Assembly: GCA_003533505.1 (NCBI GenBank)
Contig: DQGD01000001.1
Location: 5,019-69,018, forward strand
DNA: 64,000 nt
Direction of reading: 5' to 3'
DNA from: Clostridiales bacterium
Lineage (GTDB): Bacteria > Bacillota > Clostridia > Christensenellales > Pumilibacteraceae
The notes under the pieces are model-generated. The model was not told the origin of the DNA. It was given only the letters and a program-made list of their open reading frames with translations, and did no database searches. Numbering within the stretch: position 1 is the stretch's first letter; each line of letters begins with the position of its first letter. The position numbers and the translations under genes were made by a program. Below are positions 25,042-32,801 of the stretch, piece after piece.

Positions 25042-25593
25042 TTATGAGATTACGATTTCGTTGGTTTTGGGCTTGGACAGCTTTGTTTCGCCGTCGGCGT
25101 AGCCCAGCGCGCAGCATCCGTACACCTTGTAGCCGTCCTTCATGCCGGCGGCTTTCAGCACAGCGTGAATTTCCGGCAAGTCCGACTTGTCGGTCAGCTG
25201 ATTTATCCAGCAGGTGCCCAATCCCTCGCCGTAAGCCGCCAGAAACATGTTTTCGAGCGCAATCGCACAGTCCTCGTTCGGTCTGAGTTCGTTCGGGTCG
25301 GTGCACACTGCGATAAGCACGGGCGCGCTGTAGAAAAAGTCGAATTTTCCCTCCGCGTTCCTGCTCCTGATTCTCGCCGCGGTTTCGGCGTCGACGGAAT
25401 GTTCGACGGCGGTTCTGAGCTCGTTAAGCAGCTCCGGCTTCGTGATTGCCACAAACTGCCGCTTCATGTTGTTCATCGCGCTCGGGGCATAGCTGCCGGC
25501 GCGCAAAACCTCGTCCAGCTTTTCCCTCTCGACGGGGCGAGCAAGGTATTTTCTCACGCTTCTGCGGTTGTAAATCGCTTCCTTGATTTCCAT
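25042..25593 (-). CDS. Nitroreductase-family flavoprotein
   Basis: 183 residues. FMN-binding fold with the N-terminal signature IYNRRSVRKYLARPVEREKL and the GLGTCWINQL region. Such enzymes reduce nitro compounds, quinones or flavins with NAD(P)H. The C-terminal GYADGETK tail fits the family. It sits in an operon with a thioredoxin reductase-like gene and a zinc-ribbon gene, which suggests a redox or detoxification role, but the substrate is unknown. Confidence 0.92.
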   Translation of the reverse strand: MEIKEAIYNRRSVRKYLARPVEREKLDEVLRAGSYAPSAMNNMKRQFVAITKPELLNELRTAVEHSVDAETAARIRSRNAEGKFDFFYSAPVLIAVCTDPNELRPNEDCAIALENMFLAAYGEGLGTCWINQLTDKSDLPEIHAVLKAAGMKDGYKVYGCCALGYADGETKLSKPKTNEIVIS

Positions 25594-25618
25594 AAAATAT
25601 ATGCCTCCGTTTTATCGG

Positions 25619-25813
25619 TTAATGACAACCCTTGCACGTCGCGCAGTTGCCCGTGCACTCGCCCTTATGCACCGAGTTCACCCAGCACCTGCCGTTGTAA
25701 TTCTGTTCGGTTTCGCCGCCGCAATCGGGGCACTTCGGCTTCTTTTCGTCGGTTTTCACCAGCTCCTCGAAAACCTTGCCGCACTTTACGCACTTGAATT
25801 CTATAAGCGGCAT
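25619..25813 (-). CDS. FmdB-type zinc-ribbon protein
   Basis: 64 residues. MPLIEFKCVKCGKVFEELV then CPDCGGE gives a C-x2-C, C-x2-C zinc ribbon of the FmdB family. The tail adds four more cysteines (CTGNCATCKGC), more than in typical members, which could bind metal or be redox active. AGGAGG before the ATG. Two bases separate it from the thioredoxin reductase stop. Confidence 0.85.
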   Translation of the reverse strand: MPLIEFKCVKCGKVFEELVKTDEKKPKCPDCGGETEQNYNGRCWVNSVHKGECTGNCATCKGCH

Positions 25814-25815
25814 AC

Positions 25816-26691
25816 TTACCTCCTGTTCTTTTTCGCAAGATATTTTATTATCGCGGTCGCGGCGATTGCGCCGTCGGAAGTCGCCGTCACTATCTGTCTG
25901 AGTTCCTTTTTCCGCACGTCGCCCACGGCGTAGATTCCGTCCGCGCCCGTGCGCATGCTCTCGTCCGTCACCGCAAATCCGCGCTCGTCAAGCTCGGCAA
26001 GCCCCTCGGCGTAGTGCGTTACGGGCGCGTACCCTGCCGAAATAAACAAGCCGCTCGTTTCAAGCTCGGTTTTCTTCTCGCCGCACGCGACTTCCACCGC
26101 CCGAAGCGGATGACCTGAAAGCGCCGTAACTCTGCCCTCGATTTTCTCCGTGCCGTCGACTTCGATGTCGTCCTGCGTGATAAGGTAGACCTTAGCCGCG
26201 ATTTTGACAAGGTATTCGGCGGCTTCTCTCGCCCTTTCGCCGTAGCCCGTGACCGCAACCGTGCGCCCTCGAAAGAAATTGCCGTCGCAGGTCGCGCAGT
26301 AGCTGACCCCGGCTCCCACAAGCTCGCTCTCGCCGGCTAAGCCCAGCCCCCGAGCCTTGCAGCCGCTCGCGATAACCACCGTTTTGCCGTCGAGCACTCT
26401 CCCGTCCGACAGCTTCACCTTGTAATTGCCGTCCGCCGCGCGCTCGATTGCGACGGCTTCGCCGGCGATAAACTCCGCACCGAAGCCCGTTGCCTGCTTT
26501 GTCATGCCGTCTATCAGCTCATAGCCCGAAACACGCCCGAAGCCGGGATAGTTTTCTATCACCGAAAGCACGCCTGCCTGTCCGCCTGCAAACAGTCTTT
26601 CCACCACCGCCACGCGCCTTTTCGCTCGCGCCAGATATATTGCCGCGGTAAGCCCCGCGGGCCCGCCGCCGATGATTATCGAATCAAACAT
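25816..26691 (-). CDS. trxB: Thioredoxin reductase-like flavoprotein lacking the NADPH HRRxxxR motif
   Basis: 291 residues, short for NADPH-TrxR (about 305-320). FAD site IIGGGPAGLTAAIY at the N-terminus, redox pair CATC (C132, C135), and the FAD-closing GIYAVGDVRKKELRQIVTATSDGAIAA. The second Rossmann loop is GYGERAREAA (149-158), but the following NADPH 2'-phosphate motif HRRxxxR is absent: VYLITQDDIEVDG stands there. This recalls ferredoxin-dependent flavin thioredoxin reductases of clostridia. It heads a four-gene operon behind a strong promoter. Assigned as trxB-like; the electron donor is uncertain. Confidence 0.85.
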   Translation of the reverse strand: MFDSIIIGGGPAGLTAAIYLARAKRRVAVVERLFAGGQAGVLSVIENYPGFGRVSGYELIDGMTKQATGFGAEFIAGEAVAIERAADGNYKVKLSDGRVLDGKTVVIASGCKARGLGLAGESELVGAGVSYCATCDGNFFRGRTVAVTGYGERAREAAEYLVKIAAKVYLITQDDIEVDGTEKIEGRVTALSGHPLRAVEVACGEKKTELETSGLFISAGYAPVTHYAEGLAELDERGFAVTDESMRTGADGIYAVGDVRKKELRQIVTATSDGAIAATAIIKYLAKKNRR

Positions 26692-26717
26692 ACTCGCCTC
26701 GCCTTTTTTTCGTCTTA

Positions 26718-26746
26718 ATTATACAACCGTTTTACCCGTTAGTCAA
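26718..26746 (-). promoter_or_regulatory. SigA promoter of the trxB-like operon
   Basis: Minus strand TTGACT (26741-26746), 17-base spacer, TATAAT (26718-26723), about 27 bases before the ATG. Confidence 0.8.
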
Positions 26747-26767
26747 TATTTTTTATAATCGAGCCGC

Positions 26768-26799
26768 AAAAATCCGCCGCGGAGCTTTGCCGCAACGGA
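26768..26799 (-). terminator. Terminator after ypeB
   Basis: Minus-strand stem UCCGUUGCGG / CCGCGGCGGA (26790-26799 and 26773-26782) with two U-G pairs, loop of 7, then TTTTT. It lies 75 bases past the ypeB stop and just upstream of the trxB promoter. Confidence 0.7.
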
Positions 26800-26873
26800 C
26801 TTTTACTTTTATTTTTCGATTTTGGATATCACTCCGCTTGACACATAAAAACGCGCACCTCTTAAAGCGCAGA

Positions 26874-28205
26874 TTACATAATCAGGCTGCCTTGCGCCGA
26901 ATCTATAACCCTTAATATATCTGCCTGCTCGCCTGTGACGGCGTCGATATACACGAAGTAATCGAGCCCCTTGTAGCTACCGTAAATCTCATAGCAGAAG
27001 CGTTCGGCTTCCTTGTAGGGAATGACGGCGAGAGAAACGTTTTCCACGGCGATTTTGGGACTTACCAGGCTTCTTGCGGTGTTCTCGCTTATAGTAGCCG
27101 CAAGACTGCGTTCGCAGTGCCCCGAGCAGTAACCCGTAGCTTCCGCGCCTAAGATTTCGCCGTCGTCAAGCGCAACCTTGACCTTCACAAGGTCGGTATA
27201 GTAAGTCACGCCGTCCACTACGGGCGCGAGGTTAACAAAGCCCACGCCGTTCTCGGAGTTGTACCACACGGGCTGAAGGCTCTCGTAACCTAGCCTTGCC
27301 GCGTAATCCGCAGCCTTAGCCGAGGCTTCCTCGCGAATAAGATTGACTTTTTCCACCGCCTTGGTGCGGTCGTAGGCGATAATCAAACCGCCCCTTTTGG
27401 TCACGGAAACGCTTGCGTCGTCGCCGTTCACGGTGCCGCGCAGCTGATACACGGGCGTTTTGCCGTCGGTTTCGCCTATAAGCTCGGCGTTCTCCAGCCC
27501 CGTTCTCTCGGCTGCGATTTCAACGGCTCTGTCGGAGGAAACGTCCTCCATGCCGTCGAGCGCGCGGAAATCGTACTTCTTCGAGTCGGAGAACGGTCCG
27601 TCGTAGATGAGCTCGGGGTACTCTACGGAGTTGTTTTGCATGTCGCCCACGTTGAAGTTCATGTCGAACGCGAGCAGGCGGTCGTCGCCCACACACTCGC
27701 TTATCGCCCTGCCGTTCATCTCGGCGGAAACGTCTTTAAGGCTCTCGTTGATATTGCGCGCGGCGATGTAAAGCGTTTCGGCTTGTTCGCGGTAGCTTTC
27801 GGTGTCTGCGCCGGTCAGAATGGCTGCGGCGTAGCTTCGGCACCAATCGCCCACCTGATTGTAGAACTTGACCGTCTTTTCGACGTTGTCGGGCTCGAGC
27901 GGCAGGCGCGAGAGCGACGACGAGGCGAGCTCTGCCTGAGCGGTCGTATCGTTTATCACCGTTACGCTCTCTTTTTTCCCGTCGGCTATCATCAGCTTGG
28001 ACAGGTTTACCTCGATATTGTTCGCGCTGTCGCTGAGGTCGTAAAACGCCGACGAGTACATGTTGTCAAGACCGTTTTTCCTCTCGCTGCTCTCGCCGTT
28101 TATCAGCACCGTGCCGGCAATCAGCACCGCCGCCAGCACCGCGAGCGCCGCCACAGTCGCTATTAAAACGTATAACGCATTGTTCTTTCTTGTCGTACTT
28201 CTCAT
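26874..28205 (-). CDS. ypeB: Spore germination protein YpeB
   Basis: 443 residues. One N-terminal transmembrane helix (about 12-34), a helical middle, then PepSY-like domains in the C-terminal half. Family strings EYPELIYDGPFSD and the ending DAVTGEQADILRVIDSAQG are present. YpeB is needed to place and protect the cortex-lytic enzyme SleB in the dormant spore. It is directly downstream of sleB (26-base gap), the conserved order. SD AGGAGA. Confidence 0.95.
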   Translation of the reverse strand: MRSTTRKNNALYVLIATVAALAVLAAVLIAGTVLINGESSERKNGLDNMYSSAFYDLSDSANNIEVNLSKLMIADGKKESVTVINDTTAQAELASSSLSRLPLEPDNVEKTVKFYNQVGDWCRSYAAAILTGADTESYREQAETLYIAARNINESLKDVSAEMNGRAISECVGDDRLLAFDMNFNVGDMQNNSVEYPELIYDGPFSDSKKYDFRALDGMEDVSSDRAVEIAAERTGLENAELIGETDGKTPVYQLRGTVNGDDASVSVTKRGGLIIAYDRTKAVEKVNLIREEASAKAADYAARLGYESLQPVWYNSENGVGFVNLAPVVDGVTYYTDLVKVKVALDDGEILGAEATGYCSGHCERSLAATISENTARSLVSPKIAVENVSLAVIPYKEAERFCYEIYGSYKGLDYFVYIDAVTGEQADILRVIDSAQGSLIM

Positions 28206-28231
28206 TTCTTTCTCCTGTTATAATCCCGGCG

Positions 28232-28927
28232 TCAACCTCTCGCGAACGAGTGCTTGCCTATCTTGAGCTCGACCTTGAGCGACCAAATCCACTTGCTGGT
28301 GGCGGTTGCCGGGTTGTAGTAGTACAGACAGCCGTTGGTCGGGTCCCAGCCGTTGAGCGCGTCGCGCGCCGCCTTATAAGCCGATTCGTTGGGCGTGAGA
28401 TTGATTTGCCCGTCGCTCACCGCCGTGAACGCGCCTTTCTGATAGATTACGCCGGCGATGGTGTTGGGAAATTTCGACGAGCGCACGCGGTTTAATACCA
28501 CCGCCGCCACCGCGACCTGCCCCGTGTACGGCTCGCCGCGCGACTCGGAGTACACGCACCGCGCCAAAAGATTCAGCTCGCTGCTCGTGGTGTTCGAGGT
28601 GCTGCCGCCGCTCGTCAGCGTGATTCCCAGCGCCTTTTCGGTCTTTGTGCCCACAATACCGTCGGCGACGAGCCCCTTGTTCTTCTGAAACTTCTTGACG
28701 GCGGTTTTCGTGCGCGTGCCCCAGATTCCGTCCACTTTGTAGGTGTAATAGCCTAGGTTGTACAGCCTCTGCTGCACGACGCGGACGTTAGCCGTCGTGT
28801 CGCCCTTGATAATGTTTTTCGCCTCCGCGCTGCCACCGATAAAGCACACCGAACCGATAAGCGCGAGCAATCCTATGAGCGCCGCGATAATCTTTACAAA
28901 CAGCTTTGTCTTTACGTTTTCAGTCAT
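28232..28927 (-). CDS. sleB: Spore cortex-lytic enzyme SleB
   Basis: 231 residues from the ATG at 28927 (AAGGAG 7 bases upstream); an ATG at 28960 overlapping the spoIIR end is an alternative. Signal peptide (LFVKIIAALIGLLALIGSVC), a PG_binding_1 domain (VRVVQQRLYNLGYY ... GIVGTKTEKALG), a Thr/Ser linker, then a Hydrolase_2 lytic transglycosylase domain with the catalytic Glu in LLARCVYSESRGEPY. It cuts cortex peptidoglycan with muramic lactam during germination. In B. subtilis it is forespore expressed (SigG); no clear SigG site was found here. Confidence 0.95.
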   Translation of the reverse strand: MTENVKTKLFVKIIAALIGLLALIGSVCFIGGSAEAKNIIKGDTTANVRVVQQRLYNLGYYTYKVDGIWGTRTKTAVKKFQKNKGLVADGIVGTKTEKALGITLTSGGSTSNTTSSELNLLARCVYSESRGEPYTGQVAVAAVVLNRVRSSKFPNTIAGVIYQKGAFTAVSDGQINLTPNESAYKAARDALNGWDPTNGCLYYYNPATATSKWIWSLKVELKIGKHSFARG

Positions 28928-28956
28928 TCTTTTCTCCTTTTCCTTGCGATTGATAG

Positions 28957-29517
28957 TCATTTTTCGCTTTCTCCCCGTTTTATAAAGCGTTCCCACAGCT
29001 CGCGGATTTTGCTGCGATAGCGAATCCCGTTGCCCGGGCTCGCCTTGACGTAGCACAACGGCGGATAGATTACGCACCACCAATTATCGCCCTTGCCGCT
29101 GCCGAGCTCGAGAATAAGCGCGTCGTAATAGCCGCCGTCAACCACTACGTCCTCATAGCTTCTTGCCGGAAAGTACTCGTAGTTGAGCTTAGCTCGCGCG
29201 CCGTAGTCAAAGCCGTTTTCCCGAAGTGCAGAGTCTGCTATGCTCTCGATTTCGTCGAGCCGCTGCTCGAGTCCCGAGTAAGCCTCCTCGAAGCTTTTTG
29301 CACCGCCGAGCTCGCGGTTCAGGTACTCCGTCACTTTCTCCTTGACGAGCATTTTCACGCTCTGGTCGGCTTCTTCGTTGCTGTCGGCGCGGATATGTAT
29401 CCTGATGAGCCGATACTCCGCGTCAACAGTATTATGTGCGCCGCAACCGCAAAATATCATAAAAACGCCTATACATGTCAAAAAAATCGCGACCGCGCGT
29501 AAATACGCTTTTTTCAT
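28957..29517 (-). CDS. spoIIR: Stage II sporulation protein R
   Basis: 186 residues. Secreted signal protein made in the forespore that triggers SpoIIGA to activate SigE in the mother cell. Hydrophobic signal segment at 6-25 followed by the diagnostic YRLIRIHIRADSNEEADQSVK (RADS.E.DQ). The usual NWWCVIYPPLCYV block is present. The extra Cys pair FCGCG at the end of the signal could form a lipobox-like site. Its ribosome binding site is buried in a perfect hairpin (29527-29550). Confidence 0.95.
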   Translation of the reverse strand: MKKAYLRAVAIFLTCIGVFMIFCGCGAHNTVDAEYRLIRIHIRADSNEEADQSVKMLVKEKVTEYLNRELGGAKSFEEAYSGLEQRLDEIESIADSALRENGFDYGARAKLNYEYFPARSYEDVVVDGGYYDALILELGSGKGDNWWCVIYPPLCYVKASPGNGIRYRSKIRELWERFIKRGESEK

Positions 29518-29518
29518 A

Positions 29519-29550
29519 TAAAAAATCTCCTTGCTGCTATATGCAAGGAG
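29519..29550 (-). promoter_or_regulatory. Hairpin masking the spoIIR ribosome binding site, with T-tract
   Basis: On the minus strand CTCCTTGC (29543-29550) pairs perfectly with GCAAGGAG (29527-29534) around an 8-base loop. The right arm is the spoIIR Shine-Dalgarno sequence, and a TTTTTT run and the ATG follow. It can act as an ispE terminator and as an RBS mask. Confidence 0.65.
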
Positions 29551-29584
29551 AATTATGTACCGATTGCCGCCGTTTATACTGTTT

Positions 29585-30442
29585 TTATATAAATTCTATG
29601 CCCGAGGGCACGAGTTCTGCGATAAAAGCGTTGAAGCCGCGCGCTTTCAGCTCGGTTTCGGCGGCTTTCATATCCTCGCCGCGCCCCAAGCCGAACGAAT
29701 ACGCGCCGCTGCCCGTCATGCTCGCCTTAAGTCCGTGCGCACGCATAACGGCTATCGCCTCTGCTATCGTCGGATTGAGCGACGTCGCCGCCGGCATAAG
29801 TTCGTTTATAAGCTCGCCGTTCGCCGCCGTAACGTCGCCGCGAGTGAGCGCCGCGATAAGTCTGTCGTTATCGGGGCGTACTTTGCCTTTTATCCCGTTG
29901 TCGAACGCGCGAAAGCACTCGCCCGTGTCCACTTTTCCCTTACCCGTAAGCAGAATTTTGCCGCCGCAAGGTGCGCCGAAGCGCGTTAATCCCGTAGCCG
30001 TACCCGTCAGCCGAGCGTAGCCGCCCGTAAGCATGTACGGCACGTCGCTGCCCACGCTCGCCGCGATTTTATCCGAAATTTCCTCGTCCGCCGCGGCTCC
30101 GAAGGCTCTTATCATAGCTCGGATTACGCCGGCTGCGTCCGCACTGGAGCCGCCCAAGCCCGCGCCCGAGGGTATACCCGTGGTTATCTTTATGTCCGCG
30201 CCGCCCGTGCAGAACACCGCCTGTGTGAGAAGCGCGGCTTTCATGGCGTTGGAGCCGCTGCCGTCGCGGTTTCCGTCGAACGTGACGGTGATTTCGTCGT
30301 CATTTCTCGGGCAAACGGAAACGACGTCGAAAACGCTTATCGACGCCATCACCGTGTCGAGTATGTGATACCCGTTTTCGCTGCCGCGCACGCCCAGCGA
30401 AAGATTTATTTTGCCGTAGACTTTGACCGAAACCGAATTCAT
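29585..30442 (-). CDS. ispE: 4-diphosphocytidyl-2-C-methyl-D-erythritol kinase
   Basis: 285 residues from the ATG at 30442; a GTG six codons earlier is possible, and neither has a clear SD. ATP-dependent kinase of the MEP isoprenoid pathway. GHMP-kinase motifs: KINLSLGV at the start, PSGAGLGGSSADAAG (phosphate loop) and the C-terminal MTGSGAYSFGL. Its place between a LysM/SPOCS gene and spoIIR matches gene order I recall from other clostridia. Confidence 0.95.
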   Translation of the reverse strand: MNSVSVKVYGKINLSLGVRGSENGYHILDTVMASISVFDVVSVCPRNDDEITVTFDGNRDGSGSNAMKAALLTQAVFCTGGADIKITTGIPSGAGLGGSSADAAGVIRAMIRAFGAAADEEISDKIAASVGSDVPYMLTGGYARLTGTATGLTRFGAPCGGKILLTGKGKVDTGECFRAFDNGIKGKVRPDNDRLIAALTRGDVTAANGELINELMPAATSLNPTIAEAIAVMRAHGLKASMTGSGAYSFGLGRGEDMKAAETELKARGFNAFIAELVPSGIEFI

Positions 30443-30485
30443 AATCCGATTGTAGCACACAATCGCGGTTATGTCAATCGATAGC

Positions 30486-32006
30486 TTACTTACTTAGGTA
30501 CCTGTAAACGAGCACGCGCTCGCCGCCCTTAAGCGGCAACTCGAGGTCGGGGTTTTGCAGCATCACCAGCTCAGGAGTGGAACCCGTCGCCTTGGCTACG
30601 TCCCACAGCGTTTCGCCCGGGCGCGCGACGTGCACCGAGATTGCCGACGAGGGAATAATCCGCGCTTCGCCCTCGCTCAAATCGGTGATTACGCACTTGG
30701 TCGAGCTGCCTGCGGCGTAGATTTCAAAGGCTACGTCTGCGCGGACGTCGATTTCGTTGCCTCTGCGGATTTTGAGAGTGACCGCCACCACTTCGGCGCA
30801 AACGTACACCTCGTCGTTCTCTTTCAGCCCCGGTACGGCTACTTTCAGCGAGAACGGCAGTTCCACCGCCACCGAATTTTCGGAATTGGCTTCGGCGCAG
30901 TAGTAAATCACGTTGCCGCCGACTACGCCCTCGACAAGCATTTCGTCATCCGCGACCGCAGCGGCGTTCGACACCGTTACTTTTGCAGCCGTCATGCCTA
31001 AGATATTGTCGGCAATCGGCATGTTTACTTCCAGCGTTACGCTGCCCTCAACCCTGTCGGTCACCGTTGCGTTGAGCCGCGGCTTGCACACCGTCGCGCT
31101 CTCGCTGGTCACCATCAGCTCGTTGGTCGCGCTGAAAACGTCGGACACGACTTCCGTCTTTCCGTCGCCGTACACCGCGTAGGAAATCGTGAGTTCATAG
31201 TCGGAAATTATCGCCGAGCCGTCCTCGTCCGCTTCTATTCGCGGAGCGCCGACGACGCAAGCCCTTGCAATCACGAGGTCGCCCTGCCGCGCGCCGTCTG
31301 CCGGAAACTCCTCGGAAAACGGAATTTCGGTGCGGTAAGAAACCGCAAGCCCGTCCTCGGTTTCGCCCAAAATATCGCCGATAATCAAGCCGTTTATCGT
31401 CACCGAATCGACTCCTGCCGTTCTCGTGGTGACAATCGCGCGGTACTCGGACATCAGAATATCGGTCGCTTTGACGTCGGCAATCGTGGACGACAGATTA
31501 GCCGTACCCGTACCGGACGCGCGGAACACCGAGTACTCTATCTCCTCGCTGTTGCCGTAAATGCCCGCGCCGCCGCCGACAAGACATTTTATCTCCTCGC
31601 TCTCGTCCGCGTCGAGGCGGATTTCCACTACTGCGGCGAGCTTGATTTCGCTGCTCGAAACGTTGACTACGTCCGTGTCAAGCACTTCGCCGGAAAAGCT
31701 TGCCTGCATGCCTGCGCCTATTCGCGGCGATTCGATTTTGTCGGAAAACTCCGCGCTGTGCGCCACCGTGTGGTTCTTGCCGTCCACGTCCACGAACAGC
31801 ACCGTAAAATCCACTCTGCCGCCGTAACGCGCTTCGCCCGCAAAAACCTCCGACGCGCCCACCTTGGTTTCGGCGGTGATGGACAGCACTCGCGCGATTA
31901 CCGTGCCGGGAGCCGGCAAAAGCCTCGCCTCCGCCACGGTCTGCGCGGACGCGATTCTCTTTCGGGAACTTAATCTTACTACATCATAAACGGGTTCAAA
32001 TGCCAT
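30486..32006 (-). CDS. SipL-like spore coat morphogenetic protein (SPOCS/DUF3794 plus LysM)
   Basis: 506 residues from the ATG at 32006, which has AGGAGG ahead. The chain has repeated SPOCS (DUF3794) beta-rich domains, recognisable at about 30-130, 175-285 and 310-430, and a C-terminal LysM domain (VHVARPGETLWDVAKATGSTPELVM-type, about 455-506). SipL of C. difficile has the same domains, binds SpoIVA and helps encase the forespore; LysM may touch the cortex. A SigE-type promoter candidate is at 32049-32077, fitting mother-cell expression. Function inferred from domains and position. Confidence 0.9.
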   Translation of the reverse strand: MAFEPVYDVVRLSSRKRIASAQTVAEARLLPAPGTVIARVLSITAETKVGASEVFAGEARYGGRVDFTVLFVDVDGKNHTVAHSAEFSDKIESPRIGAGMQASFSGEVLDTDVVNVSSSEIKLAAVVEIRLDADESEEIKCLVGGGAGIYGNSEEIEYSVFRASGTGTANLSSTIADVKATDILMSEYRAIVTTRTAGVDSVTINGLIIGDILGETEDGLAVSYRTEIPFSEEFPADGARQGDLVIARACVVGAPRIEADEDGSAIISDYELTISYAVYGDGKTEVVSDVFSATNELMVTSESATVCKPRLNATVTDRVEGSVTLEVNMPIADNILGMTAAKVTVSNAAAVADDEMLVEGVVGGNVIYYCAEANSENSVAVELPFSLKVAVPGLKENDEVYVCAEVVAVTLKIRRGNEIDVRADVAFEIYAAGSSTKCVITDLSEGEARIIPSSAISVHVARPGETLWDVAKATGSTPELVMLQNPDLELPLKGGERVLVYRYLSK

Positions 32007-32048
32007 TTGGCGACCTCCTAAGGAAATATTTGTCCGAAGTAACACTAT

Positions 32049-32077
32049 ATTGTATAAGGATACTCGTCCGTTTATGA
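32049..32077 (-). promoter_or_regulatory. Candidate SigE promoter of the SipL-like gene
   Basis: Minus strand TCATAAA (32071-32077), 14-base spacer, TATACAAT (32049-32056). The SigE consensus recalled for Bacillus is about KMATATT, 14 bases, CATACAMT; matches are 5 of 7 and 7 of 8. It sits about 43 bases upstream of the ATG. Confidence 0.5.
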
Positions 32078-32200
32078 CTGCGATTGTTACTTTTTTTAAT
32101 TTATACGAAAATCCCCGAAGCTGCCGCCGCGAGGATTCCGTTTATTTTCTTATATTATAAGGGTAATTTAATTGTCGCCGAAAAAACCCGGGGCTTTTGC

Positions 32201-32527
32201 TCACTCGGCTTTTTTCGCCGCCGGCTTTAATTTCACGTCGCCGCAAATCAAGTCGCCGTAGGAAAACGACAGGCGGCTCACGCCCTTTATCGGCGTTACT
32301 TTGAGCACGAACACGCACGGGTAAACGCTGTCGATTTCGCCGTCGTAGCGGATTACGCGCTTCCTGCCCTTATTCACGCTGACCTTTAGCTTCTGCCCGA
32401 CCAAAGCCTCAACGCCGCTCTTTACTTCTTCTATACCTGCCGTGCACTTTCTCATACGGCAATTATTGCCACGGCGCGGCGTTTTTATTCCGAGCACGCA
32501 AAAACGGCGACCGTAAGCCGCCGTCAT
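32201..32527 (-). CDS. veg: Veg-family protein
   Basis: 108 residues if the ATG at 32527 (GGAGG 7 bases upstream, one base after the previous stop) is used. Homology to Veg begins only at the second candidate, ATG 32455 (84 residues, no clear SD): MRKCTAGIEEVKSGVEALVG, then NKGRKRVIRYDGEIDSVYPCVF and FSYGDLICGDVKL. Veg is a small SH3-like protein linked to biofilm and germination in Bacillus; the exact role is unclear. It follows yerC and a small membrane gene as one unit. The extension contains a palindrome, GGCAATAATTGCC. Confidence 0.8.
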   Translation of the reverse strand: MTAAYGRRFCVLGIKTPRRGNNCRMRKCTAGIEEVKSGVEALVGQKLKVSVNKGRKRVIRYDGEIDSVYPCVFVLKVTPIKGVSRLSFSYGDLICGDVKLKPAAKKAE

Positions 32528-32528
32528 G

Positions 32529-32783
32529 TCAGTCCTCCAAAATCTCGTCCAGCAATTCGATTTCCGCAACGTCAATGAAAAGCCCGTCGCCGCAGATTGC
32601 CGTTTCGGTCTTGCCGTCCTTTTCCGCGAAGTCCGCCTCACCCGACAGAATGCGACCGGCGATACCGCGACCGAGAAGCTTGTCGAACGAGCTCCGACAG
32701 AGCGCGTCGGTAATTCTTCCGAGGTTAATCTCTGAAGCCGCGCCGATAATCGCCGCTATTATGCCGAAAATCAGCCAAAACAT
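32529..32783 (-). CDS. Small membrane-anchored protein, unknown
   Basis: 84 residues. A hydrophobic N-terminal helix (FWLIFGIIAAIIGAA) is followed by a short charged region with acidic C-terminus (EIELLDEILED). No family recognised. SD AAGGAGAG is 10-12 bases before the ATG. It lies 18 bases after yerC and one base before the veg start, so the three are co-transcribed. Confidence 0.65.
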   Translation of the reverse strand: MFWLIFGIIAAIIGAASEINLGRITDALCRSSFDKLLGRGIAGRILSGEADFAEKDGKTETAICGDGLFIDVAEIELLDEILED

Positions 32784-32801
32784 TCTGGGTCGTTCTCTCC
32801 T

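Noticed and set aside
26856..26880. Possible extra copy of the 106-bp repeat before the ypeB stop (cttaaagcgcag)
   Set aside because: Only a 10-base match to the repeat end, without hairpin or tail; likely chance.
32528..32641. Further N-terminal extension of the Veg frame
   Set aside because: It runs antisense-like in another frame through the 84-residue gene; the start at 32527 or 32455 is enough.
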